From Kordiimonas pumila (GTDB lineage: Bacteria; Pseudomonadota; Alphaproteobacteria; Sphingomonadales; Kordiimonadaceae): 64,000 nt of DNA. Shown in pieces: positions 19,546 to 28,598 of this stretch. The notes beneath the pieces were generated by a model that was not told where the DNA came from, did no database searches, and saw nothing but the letters and a program-made list of their open reading frames with translations. Each line of letters begins with the position of its first letter. Positions within the stretch are counted from its first letter, which is position 1. Made by a program: the position numbers and the translations under genes. The stretch spans positions 496,001 to 560,000 of the forward strand of contig NZ_CP061205.1 in NCBI RefSeq assembly GCF_015240255.1. Direction: 5' to 3'.

Positions 19546-20049
19546 CTATCCTTCCAGACCATCTTCACTTGAAGTAATATCAAGTGTTAAAGCAAACCAG
19601 CCATCACTTATATCCACCTCTGCTTGAGAAGTGCTGTCACCAACACCGTTCATACCAGCAAAAACACCCAGCCCAAGAACCACAACAAAAACCGCCATTT
19701 CAGACACCAACGCGGCTGGCGACAAAAAACTGCCATCTGGCGCAAGCATTGACCACAAGCGCGCCAGCAACCCTTGTTGCTTTTGCTGCTGTAAGTGTGT
19801 AGCGGGGATAGAGCATAATCTATCCAGAAATGCGTCCGTTCCCTGACCGACCGCCCTCTTTGCCGTTAATGTTCGAGCGCTCGAGAACATTTCAGAAAAC
19901 CTTTTTTCCTGTATGATAATGGCTTTGCCTGCCTCGGTTTCAGCAAAGGTTGCTGCCTTAGCCTGAAGGACGGCGGGCCACTCCACGATCTCAGTCCCGT
20001 ATCGCAGAACATACTGTTCAAAATTTTGTTTTTTCATAGCTTTTGCCAT
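19546..20049 (-). CDS. Probable anti-sigma factor (single-pass membrane protein)
   Basis: 167 residues with a soluble N-terminal ~110 residues, one membrane helix near residues 115-140 (SEMAVFVVVLGLGVFAG) and a short periplasmic tail. Not a recognised zinc anti-sigma (no HxxxCxxC). Identified by position: three bases after the ECF sigma gene and five bases before a CnrX-like sensor, the place of CnrY-like anti-sigmas. An alternative start is ATG 20037. Confidence 0.55.
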   Translation of the reverse strand: MAKAMKKQNFEQYVLRYGTEIVEWPAVLQAKAATFAETEAGKAIIIQEKRFSEMFSSARTLTAKRAVGQGTDAFLDRLCSIPATHLQQQKQQGLLARLWSMLAPDGSFLSPAALVSEMAVFVVVLGLGVFAGMNGVGDSTSQAEVDISDGWFALTLDITSSEDGLEG

Positions 20050-20052
20050 TTT

Positions 20053-20718
20053 CTAACCAAACGCTGACAATATATCGCTTTTGTCAGTATCTAGTATTTT
20101 TTTTAGTTTTTGTCTGGACCGCACAAGCAGGGATTCAAATGCCTTAATATGCAAGTCCATTACATCCGCGGCCTCCTGGTTTGACAGGCCCTCATAATAA
20201 CTGAGCGTCATTGCGGTGCGCTGTCTGTCTGATAGTTCGGCAAGCGCACCATTAATTTTTTCAGCAACACCCTCGTGCTCCAGCACAACATCCGCTGTAA
20301 GCTGCGTATCAGGTTTATCATACCCTTCCGGCAATGACTCAAATTGCCGTTTCCGCTTTTCGTCCAAACATTTGTTCACAACTATTCGGTGAAACCATGT
20401 TGTAAACTTTGCTCTACTACCATCAAACTGATCAGCATTTGTCCAGAGCTTAACAAAAGCCTCCTGTACCAAATCTTCGGCAAGCGCCATATTGCTTACA
20501 AACCTAAAAGCAAGGGCTCGAAACCTGTTACCATGGCGCAGAGCAAGCGTGCGAAAGGCTTCACGGTCACCGCTTTGCACGCGTATTACCAGTTCTTCGT
20601 CTGTCAGGTCTTTGTCGTCTGCGTCTGGTTTCAACCCGACTTCTCTTTCTTGCCTGTAATTTATACGAAAACCCGGCCCATAATCCTTCGCAGAATTATT
20701 ATGCCGGATAAAAATCAA
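20053..20718 (-). CDS. ECF-subfamily RNA polymerase sigma factor
   Basis: 221 residues with sigma region 2 (ALAFRFVSNMALAEDLVQEAFVKLW) near residue 75 and region 4 (LSYYEGLSNQEAADVMDLHIKAFESLLVRSRQKLK) at the C-terminus. The sequence between them contains DGSRAKFTTWFHRIVVNKCLD, typical of ECF sigmas. First gene of a unit with the probable anti-sigma and CnrX-like protein. The start is uncertain: the TTG at 20718 gives an extra ~28-residue N-terminus; TTG 20634 with AGAGAAG upstream is an alternative. A palindrome lies 12 bases upstream of the longer start. Confidence 0.9.
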   Translation of the reverse strand: MIFIRHNNSAKDYGPGFRINYRQEREVGLKPDADDKDLTDEELVIRVQSGDREAFRTLALRHGNRFRALAFRFVSNMALAEDLVQEAFVKLWTNADQFDGSRAKFTTWFHRIVVNKCLDEKRKRQFESLPEGYDKPDTQLTADVVLEHEGVAEKINGALAELSDRQRTAMTLSYYEGLSNQEAADVMDLHIKAFESLLVRSRQKLKKILDTDKSDILSAFG

Positions 20719-20729
20719 TATTATTTTCC

Positions 20730-20745
20730 ACTATCATACGATAGT
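20730..20745. repeat. Inverted repeat upstream of the ECF sigma gene
   Basis: ACTATC-ATAC-GATAGT, a perfect 6-bp inverted repeat, lies 12 bases before the sigma start and could be an operator or a leader hairpin. No known regulator site is recognised. Confidence 0.45.
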
Positions 20746-20855
20746 AACATTTTATAGCTAGCGAGCTGTAGAAAAAGTACATTAAAAATATCAAAGTAAT
20801 TACCTACTCTTGAAGGAAGCGCCCGGCTCTTTCAAAAAACCCGGAAGGAAGATAT

Positions 20856-22163
20856 ATGAAAATCGCTGTAATAGGCACAGGCTATGTTGGTCTTGTTTCT
20901 GGAGCCTGTTTTTCAGAGTTTGGCCATACCGTTACATGCGTTGATAAAGATGCCGGAAAGATCGAACGTCTGCTTGCTGGCGAAATACCCATATATGAAC
21001 CGGGGCTAGACAGCCTTGTGGCCAGAAACAATCAAGCAGGCAGGCTTTTTTTCACAACCAGCCTTAAAGACGCGATGGACGGCGCACAGGCTGTTTTTAT
21101 TGCGGTAGGCACCCCAAGCAGGCGCGGCGACGGCCACGCAGACTTGCAATATGTTTTTGCCGCCGTGGAAGAACTCGCCGCTTACATTAAAAGCTATACC
21201 GTGATTGTGACCAAATCCACCGTGCCCGTTGGCACTGGTGCCGAAATTAAAAAGCGCCTGAGTGCGCTTCTCGACACAAGCCTGTTTGATGTTGCCTCAA
21301 ACCCCGAGTTTCTGCGGGAAGGCGCCGCCATTGAAGATTTTATGCGCCCAGACCGGGTTGTGGTTGGTATCGAAGGCGAAAAAGCCAAAGCGGTGATGAG
21401 CGAGCTTTATAGGCCGCTTTTCCTGAATGAAACACCTGTTGTTTTCACCAACCGTGAAACGGCCGAGGTTATCAAATATGCGGCGAACGCATTTCTTGCA
21501 ACCAAGATCAGCTTCATTAATGAAATGGCTGACCTCTGCGAACAGGTGGGCGCTGATGTTCAACAGGTATCAAAAGGCATTGGGCTTGATAAACGCATTG
21601 GCAACAAGTTTCTGCATGCTGGCCCCGGATACGGCGGCAGTTGCTTCCCGAAAGACACCCGTGCGCTTGTGCATTCTGCCGACACATACGGTGTCCCCAT
21701 GCAAATTGTCAGGTCTGTTGTTGACGTGAACGAGAAGCGCAAGCTCGCCATGGCAGAAAAAGTGGTTAAAGCCTGTGGTGGCTCGGTTACAGGCAAGCGT
21801 ATTGCCATACTTGGCCTCACCTTCAAACCCAACACCGATGATATGCGCGAAAGCCCCAGCCTTGACATTATCCCTGCCTTACAAAAACAGGGGGCAACAA
21901 TTCACGCCTATGACCCCAAAGGCATGGAAGAAGCGGCACACATGTTAACCGATATTACATTTCATGATGAACCCTATAGTACCCTCGCCGGCGCTGATGC
22001 TGTTGTTATTATAACAGAGTGGAACCAATTTCGGGCGCTTGATCTGGCCCGCGTGAAAGACCTTATGAAAACACCGGTTATGGTTGACCTGAGGAATGTA
22101 TACGGCCTCGCAGATGTAGCAGCTTACGGCTTTAGCTACACTGGTATTGGTCGGGCTTTTTAA
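20856..22163 (+). CDS. ugd: UDP-glucose 6-dehydrogenase
   Basis: Oxidises UDP-glucose to UDP-glucuronate with NAD+, supplying exopolysaccharide or lipid A precursors. 435 residues. NAD-binding GTGYVGLVSG near residue 7, catalytic cysteine in PGYGGSCFPKDT near residue 255, and TFKPNTDDMRESPS near residue 325. Start with GGAAGGA eight bases upstream. Followed after five bases by the MATE gene in the same direction. Confidence 0.96.
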   Translation: MKIAVIGTGYVGLVSGACFSEFGHTVTCVDKDAGKIERLLAGEIPIYEPGLDSLVARNNQAGRLFFTTSLKDAMDGAQAVFIAVGTPSRRGDGHADLQYVFAAVEELAAYIKSYTVIVTKSTVPVGTGAEIKKRLSALLDTSLFDVASNPEFLREGAAIEDFMRPDRVVVGIEGEKAKAVMSELYRPLFLNETPVVFTNRETAEVIKYAANAFLATKISFINEMADLCEQVGADVQQVSKGIGLDKRIGNKFLHAGPGYGGSCFPKDTRALVHSADTYGVPMQIVRSVVDVNEKRKLAMAEKVVKACGGSVTGKRIAILGLTFKPNTDDMRESPSLDIIPALQKQGATIHAYDPKGMEEAAHMLTDITFHDEPYSTLAGADAVVIITEWNQFRALDLARVKDLMKTPVMVDLRNVYGLADVAAYGFSYTGIGRAF

Positions 22164-22168
22164 CCCCT

Positions 22169-23497
22169 GTGCTCAAGATCAGCGCAAACAGAAAAATTTG
22201 GGCTATAGCTGGCCCTGCCATTATTGCAAACTCTTCTGCCCCGCTTGTAGGGCTGGTTGATACATGGGTGATCGGACATTTGCCCGGCCCCGTGCCCCTT
22301 GCCACAATCGGCGTGGGGGCAACTATATTTTCTTTCCTGTTTTGGGCTTTTGGTTTTCTGCGCATGAGCACAACAGGCATGATAGCGCAGGCTTTTGGCA
22401 GAAATGATACTGACGAAATGGCGCGGGTTATTGTACGCGCTACCAGTTTAGGTTTCAGCATTGCGCTGCTTTTGCTCTGCCTTCAAGAAGGCATACTGTT
22501 TGCGGCGCTAAAAGCTCTCAACCCACCAGAGGCTACACTGGACGGTATCAGCCAGTATTTTTCCATTCGCATTTGGGCAGCACCCGCGACGCTTTTTATA
22601 TACGGCGTTACCGGGTTTCTTATTGGCACCGCCCGCACCGGCATAGCCCTCATCCTGCAACTTATCCTGAACCTGTCAAACGCCGCCTTAAACCTTATTC
22701 TCGTTATCGGCTTTGATATGGGCGTTAGCGGCATAGCCATTGGCAGCCTGTGCGCAGAATGGATTGCGGCCTTTTACGGCGTTTGGATTATATCTTCCCG
22801 GCTTGGGCACCAAAACATAGTTGCCCTCGCAAGGCAAAACCAGACATGGAAATTTGACAGAATAAAAGCCCTGCTGTCATCTAATGGCTATATATTTGCC
22901 CGCACACTGCTTTTAATGGCCTCGCTTGCGCTTGTTACCAAAAAAGCGGCTGAACTGGGAACAGCAGAACTTGCCGCCAGTCAGGTGCTGTTTACCTTCC
23001 TATTGCTTATAAGCCTTGGCCTTGATGCTTTTGCTTATGCCGCAGAAGCCCTGAGCGGTGCAGCATACGGCAAAAAATCTCTCGCAGAGTTCCGCTTTTG
23101 GGTGCGGCGTACTTCGGTTTGGGCATTTGCAATATCGGTGTTTTATGCTGCAGGCTTTTTCTATTTTGGCAATGCTATTGTAAACACCCTAACCGATATT
23201 GTGCCTGTACGCACAGCCGCAGCAAGCGTTATGCCGCTTATTGCAGTGCTCCCACTACTTTCTGTATGGTGTTATCAGTTTGACGGTATTTTTATTGGGG
23301 CAACGGCTAGCAGAGGTATGCTGATAACCATGGCGGGCGCGGCCTGCATTTATGTGGCCATTATCAATGGCCTAACAGCAGCGTGGGGTCTAACCGGGCT
23401 GTGGGGCGCCCTCACTGTTTTTATGGCTGCGCGTGGGCTTGGGCAGCTTCTGTATTATCCGGTTCTGGAAAAACGCATTACCGAACCGGCACCCTAA
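22169..23497 (+). CDS. MATE family efflux transporter (DinF type)
   Basis: 442-residue inner-membrane protein with about 12 helices. The N-terminal PLVGLVDTWVIGHL and FGFLRMSTTGMIAQAFGR motifs place it in the DinF branch of the MATE family, which exports organic cations or drugs by Na+ or H+ antiport. GTG start, five bases after ugd. The last four bases overlap the end of the convergent arsC gene. Confidence 0.88.
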   Translation: MLKISANRKIWAIAGPAIIANSSAPLVGLVDTWVIGHLPGPVPLATIGVGATIFSFLFWAFGFLRMSTTGMIAQAFGRNDTDEMARVIVRATSLGFSIALLLLCLQEGILFAALKALNPPEATLDGISQYFSIRIWAAPATLFIYGVTGFLIGTARTGIALILQLILNLSNAALNLILVIGFDMGVSGIAIGSLCAEWIAAFYGVWIISSRLGHQNIVALARQNQTWKFDRIKALLSSNGYIFARTLLLMASLALVTKKAAELGTAELAASQVLFTFLLLISLGLDAFAYAAEALSGAAYGKKSLAEFRFWVRRTSVWAFAISVFYAAGFFYFGNAIVNTLTDIVPVRTAAASVMPLIAVLPLLSVWCYQFDGIFIGATASRGMLITMAGAACIYVAIINGLTAAWGLTGLWGALTVFMAARGLGQLLYYPVLEKRITEPAP

Positions 23498-23838
23498 AGA
23501 ATATCAAGCACACTCTCTGGGGGCCTGCCAATCGCAGCCTTCGTGCCTGCAAAAACAATCGGTCGCTCAATCAGTTTGGGCGTTGTGTGCATCGCAGCAA
23601 TCAAAGCATCTGCATCAGAAACATTTTCAAGACCAAGGTCTTTATAGTCTGCTTCACCTTTTCGCATCAGCATGCGCGGCTCAAGTCCCAGTTTTGATAA
23701 AGCATCCGCAATTTCAGCAACAGACGGTGCATCCTCAAGATAAAGTCGCACATCAGGCTTCAGGCCTTTTTCTTCTATGAGTGCAAGGGTCTGCCTTGAT
23801 TTACTACACCGGGGGTTATGCCAGATTGTTAGCTTCAT
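23494..23838 (-). CDS. arsC: ArsC-type arsenate reductase (glutaredoxin-dependent family)
   Basis: 114-residue thioredoxin-fold protein. IWHNPRCSKSRQ puts the catalytic cysteine at residue 11, and EPRMLMRKGEADYKDL carries the expected arginine. Later IGRPPE supplies another anion-binding arginine. ATG 23838 has AGGAAAGG eight bases upstream; the longer frame to 23898 has no support. The family includes true arsenate reductases and proteins of unknown role, and no ars operon is adjacent, so the activity is not certain. Confidence 0.8.
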   Translation of the reverse strand: MKLTIWHNPRCSKSRQTLALIEEKGLKPDVRLYLEDAPSVAEIADALSKLGLEPRMLMRKGEADYKDLGLENVSDADALIAAMHTTPKLIERPIVFAGTKAAIGRPPESVLDIL

Positions 23839-23916
23839 AGGATGCGCCTTTCCTGCCTTGCTGTTTTGAAGTGGCCGAAGGGCCGTATCTATGCTCACCT
23901 GACATGCCTATTATAA

Positions 23917-23990
23917 TGGAGCGGGTGAAGGGAATCGAACCCTCGTATTCAGCTTGGGAAGCTGCTGCTCTACCATTGAGCTACACCCGC
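23917..23990 (-). tRNA. tRNA-Gly (anticodon CCC)
   Basis: Read on the minus strand it folds as a cloverleaf: acceptor GCGGGTG/CACCCGC, D arm GCTC/GAGC, anticodon loop TTCCCAA (anticodon CCC, reading GGG), T arm with GGTTCGATTCC, and encoded discriminator plus CCA (TCCA). The anticodon stem has a G-A apposition at its outer end. 74 bases with CCA. Confidence 0.95.
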
Positions 23991-24139
23991 ATTGCCATTC
24001 ATGCCGCGAAGTGCCACATTCCTACCATGTCGGATGGTAAAATCAAGTAATGATGCAATCATCTTGCAGCAAAACCTTGACCTTCTGGCTCTTGATCGCC
24101 AACGTAGCGGCGCTATTGTTGTTTTTAAGGAGACTTGCG

Positions 24140-25348
24140 ATGAAGCTTCGCGCCGGAATTGACCCTAAACTTACCTCACGCTGGGCACGCCAAACCCAAT
24201 TGGTGCGCGCAGGTACAATGCGGTCTGATTTTGGTGAAATGTCTGAAGCACTCTATATGACATCGGGGTTTACCTACGAATCAGCAGAGGAAGCCGAGGC
24301 CCGCTTTGATGGCCGCGCAGAAGGTTTTACCTATTCACGCCAAAGCAACCCCAATCTCTCAATGCTGGAAAGCCGTATGGCGCTGCTGGAAGGCGCAGAA
24401 GTAGGCCGCGCCACCGCAACAGGCATGGCCGCAATGACTGCAGCACTTCTTGCCGGGCTAAAGGCTGGTGACCATGTTCTCGGTGCACGGGCGCTCTTTG
24501 GGTCGTGCCGGTGGTTGATGGATGTACTGCTGCCTCGTTTCGGTATCGAAACAACTGTGGTGGACGGTACAAATATGGAGGCATGGAAAAAAGCTGTAAA
24601 GCCAAACACCAAAGCGTTTTTCATGGAAACCCCTGCAAACCCGACGCTTGAGATTGTAGATATTAAAGCCGTGGCAGATCTTGCCCACGAAAATGGCTGC
24701 AAGCTTATTGTGGATAATGTTTTTGCCACGCCTATTTTGCAGCGCCCGATGGAATTTGGCGCCGATATTGTTTGTTATTCAACCACCAAGCATATCGACG
24801 GTCAAGGCCGCGCTCTTGGCGGCATGGTTCTGTGCGACAAGGCATGGGATGAAGAGTTTTTGTTCCCTTATTACCGGCACACGGGCTGTGCCATGTCGCC
24901 GTTTAATGCATGGGTAACCCTGAAGGGTTTGGAAACACTATCGCTTCGCGTGCACAGCATGTGCGACAATGCCGAAAAAGTGGCCACTTCAATTGCGGAC
25001 CGTCTTGGCGATGTCAGGCACCCATCCCTTGACAGTTTCAAACAGCAAAACCTGGCGCTCGCACAAATGGACCGCGGCGGCACCATGGTTGTTTTTGAGC
25101 TGCCCGGTGGCCGCGAACAGGCTTTTGGTTTTCTCAACAGCTTGGAAATTGCCGATATTTCCAATAATCTTGGCGATTCAAGAACAATTGCAACCCACCC
25201 GTGGAGCACAACCCACAAAGCACTGGCAGAAGAAACCCGCCTTGAACTAGGCATTACACCCGGCCTTATTCGCCTGTCTGTTGGACTTGAGGACGCGAAC
25301 GACCTGATTGCAGATGTGATGCAGGCTCTCGACAAAGCTGGTGTATGA
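24140..25348 (+). CDS. metZ: O-succinylhomoserine sulfhydrylase (MetZ)
   Basis: PLP enzyme that makes homocysteine directly from O-succinylhomoserine and sulfide. 402 residues from ATG 24140, which has AAGGAG eight bases upstream. The PLP lysine is in CYSTTKHIDGQGR near residue 217. RGGTMVVFELPGG and LGDSRTIATHPWSTTH are typical of MetZ rather than cystathionine synthase. The frame stays open for 90 bases upstream (to 24050), coding a hydrophobic stretch that is probably not translated. Overlaps apaG. Confidence 0.92.
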   Translation: MKLRAGIDPKLTSRWARQTQLVRAGTMRSDFGEMSEALYMTSGFTYESAEEAEARFDGRAEGFTYSRQSNPNLSMLESRMALLEGAEVGRATATGMAAMTAALLAGLKAGDHVLGARALFGSCRWLMDVLLPRFGIETTVVDGTNMEAWKKAVKPNTKAFFMETPANPTLEIVDIKAVADLAHENGCKLIVDNVFATPILQRPMEFGADIVCYSTTKHIDGQGRALGGMVLCDKAWDEEFLFPYYRHTGCAMSPFNAWVTLKGLETLSLRVHSMCDNAEKVATSIADRLGDVRHPSLDSFKQQNLALAQMDRGGTMVVFELPGGREQAFGFLNSLEIADISNNLGDSRTIATHPWSTTHKALAEETRLELGITPGLIRLSVGLEDANDLIADVMQALDKAGV

Positions 25349-25361
25349 TAAGCAGGATGAT

Positions 25362-25793
25362 ATGATAAACCACGAAGAAACCCTGATGGACGGCGTTCTA
25401 ACTTTCTCTGATGTTACAGACGGCATCAGGGTTTCTGTGCAGTCCTATTTTCTGGAAGGTCAATCCACCCCTGAAAACGGCCAGTTTATATGGGCGTACA
25501 GAATACAAATAGACAATGAAAGCACCCAAACAGTGCGCTTGCTAAGGCGCCACTGGATTATCACAGAAGGGGACGGCCGCGTGAAAGAAGTAACCGGCGA
25601 CGGCGTTATTGGTGAGCAACCCCATATCGAACCTGGCGGGCGCTATATATACACAAGTGGCAGCCCGCTTGGCCAACCTTCCGGCTTTATGAAGGGCAGT
25701 TACATTATGGAAGACATGAACGGGCAAGAGTTTTCTGTAAAAATACCCACGTTCTCACTTGATAGCCCCTACAGCTCCCGCCGTATTAATTAG
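25362..25793 (+). CDS. apaG: ApaG domain protein
   Basis: 143-residue ApaG-fold protein of unclear role, linked to Co/Mg efflux or Ap4A metabolism in E. coli. The ApaG domain shows QFIWAYRIQIDNES near residue 41, LLRRHWIITEGDG near residue 58, and the GEQPHIEPGGRYIYTSGSPL core near residue 82. ATG 25362 follows AGGATGAT; an in-frame GTG at 25341 overlaps metZ. Co-directional with metZ and trkH. Confidence 0.92.
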   Translation: MINHEETLMDGVLTFSDVTDGIRVSVQSYFLEGQSTPENGQFIWAYRIQIDNESTQTVRLLRRHWIITEGDGRVKEVTGDGVIGEQPHIEPGGRYIYTSGSPLGQPSGFMKGSYIMEDMNGQEFSVKIPTFSLDSPYSSRRIN

Positions 25794-25804
25794 GGAACAC
25801 TGAC

Positions 25805-27253
25805 GTGCTCGATCTTCGCCCAGTTCTCTATACCCTCGGGGCGCTCCTGAGCATGCTGGCACTTGGCATGCTTATTCCCATCTTTGTAGACCTGAGCGCC
25901 GATAATAATGACTGGGAAGTATTTCTGCTGGCAATGTTCCTGACCCTCACCTTCGGCGGTATGCTTATGCTTGCAAACCGGGGTACTGGCGATAACCTGA
26001 ACCTGCGTCAAGCCTTTCTTATGACCACGCTGGCCTGGGCTGTTCTGCCTGCATTTGCGGCCCTTCCTATGGCATTTTCGGTGCTGGACCTCAGTTATAC
26101 AGATGCCTATTTCGAATCCATGAGCGGTATCACAACAACAGGGTCTACCATCTTGTCGGGCCTCGATACCACACCGCCCGGCATCCTTATCTGGCGTGCG
26201 CTTTTGCAGTGGTTTGGCGGTATTGGTATTGTTGTGATGGCGGTTGCTGTTTTGCCTATGCTACAAGTTGGCGGCATGCAGGTGTTCAAGGTTGAAAGCT
26301 TTGATACTGTTGAAAAAATACTACCGCGCGCCGCCCAGATTTCAGGCGCTATTATTGGCCTATACATAGCTTTTACCGCTTTGTGCGCAATTTTTTATAT
26401 GCTGGCAGGTATGGGCAGTTTTGATGCACTTGCCCATTCCATGGCTGCCATATCCACCGGTGGCTTTTCAACCTACGATGCCTCTATGGGCGCCTTCAAT
26501 AGCTACAGTGTTGATATGATCACCATTGTGTTCATGATCATCGGCTCACTGCCTTTCATTATCTATTTGCAGGTGGTGCGCGGCAGGCCACTTGCTGTAT
26601 GGCAGGATGAACAGGCCCGCGGCTTCCTAAAGCTTGTGGCGGTTTTGTGCGGCGGTGTCACGCTCTGGCTTGTGGTCTGGAAAAACTTCACTATTGCAGA
26701 AGCCTTTCGCTTTGGTAGCTTTAATATTATTTCCGTTTTAACCGGAACCGGTTTTGCCTCAACCGACTATAGCCAGTGGGGCAGTTTTTCAGCCACTCTG
26801 TTTTTTCTGGTTATGTTCATTGGTGGCTGCGCAGGCTCAACTAGTTGCGGCATTAAAATATTCCGCTTTCAGGTGTTGTTAAAGTCGATGAAATGTTGGG
26901 CAGCACATATTATTCAGCCCAACGGTGTTTTTATTCCGCGCTATAATAACCGGCCCATATCCAGAGACGTGCAAAGCTCGGTCATGGCTTTTATGACTCT
27001 GTTTCTGGCGATTTTTATTGTGCTTTCAACCGCTGTTGCCGCAACCGGGGCAGACTGGGTTACGGCTTTTTCAAGCACGGGTACCGCGCTTTCGAATGTC
27101 GGCCCCGGGCTTGGTGATATTGTTGGCCCAGCTGGTAATTTTGCCAGCCTTGATGATACAGCCAAATGGATTTTGTCACTTGCCATGCTGCTTGGCAGGC
27201 TGGAGCTTTTTTCCGCTCTTGTACTGTTATCGCCCGCCTTTTGGCGCGCCTAA
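25805..27253 (+). CDS. trkH: TrkH family potassium uptake protein
   Basis: 482-residue inner-membrane K+ channel-like subunit that works with TrkA (not in the window). About ten hydrophobic segments. The selectivity-filter glycines lie in SGITTTGST (near residue 105) and SMAAISTGGFS (near residue 218), with further filter-like turns LTGTGFAS and SNVGPGLG. GTG start with AGGGAA upstream, 11 bases after apaG. Confidence 0.92.
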   Translation: MLDLRPVLYTLGALLSMLALGMLIPIFVDLSADNNDWEVFLLAMFLTLTFGGMLMLANRGTGDNLNLRQAFLMTTLAWAVLPAFAALPMAFSVLDLSYTDAYFESMSGITTTGSTILSGLDTTPPGILIWRALLQWFGGIGIVVMAVAVLPMLQVGGMQVFKVESFDTVEKILPRAAQISGAIIGLYIAFTALCAIFYMLAGMGSFDALAHSMAAISTGGFSTYDASMGAFNSYSVDMITIVFMIIGSLPFIIYLQVVRGRPLAVWQDEQARGFLKLVAVLCGGVTLWLVVWKNFTIAEAFRFGSFNIISVLTGTGFASTDYSQWGSFSATLFFLVMFIGGCAGSTSCGIKIFRFQVLLKSMKCWAAHIIQPNGVFIPRYNNRPISRDVQSSVMAFMTLFLAIFIVLSTAVAATGADWVTAFSSTGTALSNVGPGLGDIVGPAGNFASLDDTAKWILSLAMLLGRLELFSALVLLSPAFWRA

Positions 27254-27318
27254 AGTATTTTAGCATACAACCATAGCCATTATGCCAGCGTTCATGTTTC
27301 TATGATATGGTTTGGCTT

Positions 27319-28131
27319 ATGAAAACAGTTGCAGCAGGGCTAACGATTATCCTTTCTTTATCGACTATCAGTTTTGCCGCTGATAGCCCCGGCCAACAAC
27401 ACGATGAAAAAAGCGAGTTTCGTGAAACTAGGCTACTGGCAAAAGCTGAAAATACGGCTGAAAGCTTACGTCTAGCATGCCAAACCGGTCTTGTTATTGG
27501 CGGCTTTTTTGAAACCGGGCCAGAGGCAGTTCAAAGCCTGCATCAAGCCCTCGCTGACTGTGAAGCAGCCATTATAAAAGATCCCACTAATATTTTAACC
27601 ACCGTTAGCTTGGCCGCAGCCATCAGCTACGAAGGCAAACGGCTAACGTCAGCGCGCTACCCTCACACATCAAAAAAGCTACTTGAAAAGCTGGTGCAGG
27701 AGAACCCCAATAGTGCCATTGCCCTTGGTGCCTTGGCAACATGGCATTCAGAAGTAAGTGCCGTGGGGTTTGCTGCCCGCTTGGTGCTCGGTGCCAGCCG
27801 CAAAAAGGCAACCAGCCTCTATGCAAGTGCTTTTGAAAAGGGCCTAACCGATTTTGGTCTCAGGCTTTCCTATATAAAGTTTCTGGCGCGCGGCACACCA
27901 GAAGACATGGCACATGCGCTTGCACAGTGTGCCATTATGCTTGAAGCCCCAGCACAAACAGCGATTGACAAAATCCTCCAGCAAAAAATGGCGATCCTTG
28001 CTGTCGCCCTGCAAACAAAGGATGAAAAAACAATAGAAGCCGCCCTTGAGGAAATATCGGCATTCCCAACCCTTAAAGACTATAAAAAAATGCCGGCCTA
28101 TGAACTGGCAAAAACATACAGGGACGACTAA
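27319..28131 (+). CDS. Secreted protein with TPR-like helices, unknown function
   Basis: About 270 residues with a signal peptide ending in ISFAADSP, so exported. The mature part is helical with TPR-like pairs (ALADCEAAIIKDPTNILTTVSLAAAISYEGKR, then NPNSAIALGALATWHSEV). No catalytic motif is seen. ATG 27319 is chosen for the signal peptide; ATG 27307 is 12 bases earlier. It lies between trkH and a convergent TerB-like gene. Confidence 0.65.
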   Translation: MKTVAAGLTIILSLSTISFAADSPGQQHDEKSEFRETRLLAKAENTAESLRLACQTGLVIGGFFETGPEAVQSLHQALADCEAAIIKDPTNILTTVSLAAAISYEGKRLTSARYPHTSKKLLEKLVQENPNSAIALGALATWHSEVSAVGFAARLVLGASRKKATSLYASAFEKGLTDFGLRLSYIKFLARGTPEDMAHALAQCAIMLEAPAQTAIDKILQQKMAILAVALQTKDEKTIEAALEEISAFPTLKDYKKMPAYELAKTYRDD

Positions 28132-28140
28132 CCCAACGCT

Positions 28141-28557
28141 TTAATCAGGAAAAGACTTTTGCCTGCTAGCAATTCCGCGCTCTATCGCCGCTGCCGTCAG
28201 CCTGTCAATATCCAAATAGTGGCGGATCATTTCAAGCAGTCGCAGCTCTTCCTGACTTAGGCTGCCATCAGAAGCGGCTACCTCGCACGCAAGTGCATAC
28301 ACCAGATCAAAATGGGTTTCAGGAACGGCTTCTTCCACCAATCCTAGTACCGCATCCAACCCTTCCTCGCTTTGCAGCAGGTCAATACAGGTTTGGGTAT
28401 CGCTTCTAAGGCGTTCAACATTATAATTTCGAAACGCGGGCAAATAACCAACAATGCCTGTCATGCGGGTTAATTCATTATCCGTCATCTGCTCATCAGA
28501 CGCCGAAATTGAAACCATAATATAAACAAGGGCCGTTTCAGGGCTTATTGTGGACAT
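28141..28557 (-). CDS. TerB-like tellurite-resistance domain protein
   Basis: 138-residue all-helical protein. The N-terminal VYIMVSISASDEQMTDNELTRM and later ALACEVAASDGSLSQEELRLLEMI are two paired acidic repeats typical of the TerB fold. GAGAG lies upstream of the ATG. Family members are stress-associated, and tellurite resistance itself should not be assumed. Downstream of the DUF6492 gene on the same strand (41 bases). Confidence 0.75.
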   Translation of the reverse strand: MSTISPETALVYIMVSISASDEQMTDNELTRMTGIVGYLPAFRNYNVERLRSDTQTCIDLLQSEEGLDAVLGLVEEAVPETHFDLVYALACEVAASDGSLSQEELRLLEMIRHYLDIDRLTAAAIERGIASRQKSFPD

Positions 28558-28598
28558 AATTTTTCTCTCATAGCTGTCGGTTCTTTAAACCTAAACTG

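Noticed and set aside
23991-24139. Possible SAM-II riboswitch upstream of metZ
   Set aside because: CTTGCAGC is present but the conserved GCTAAA element and pseudoknot pairing are not.
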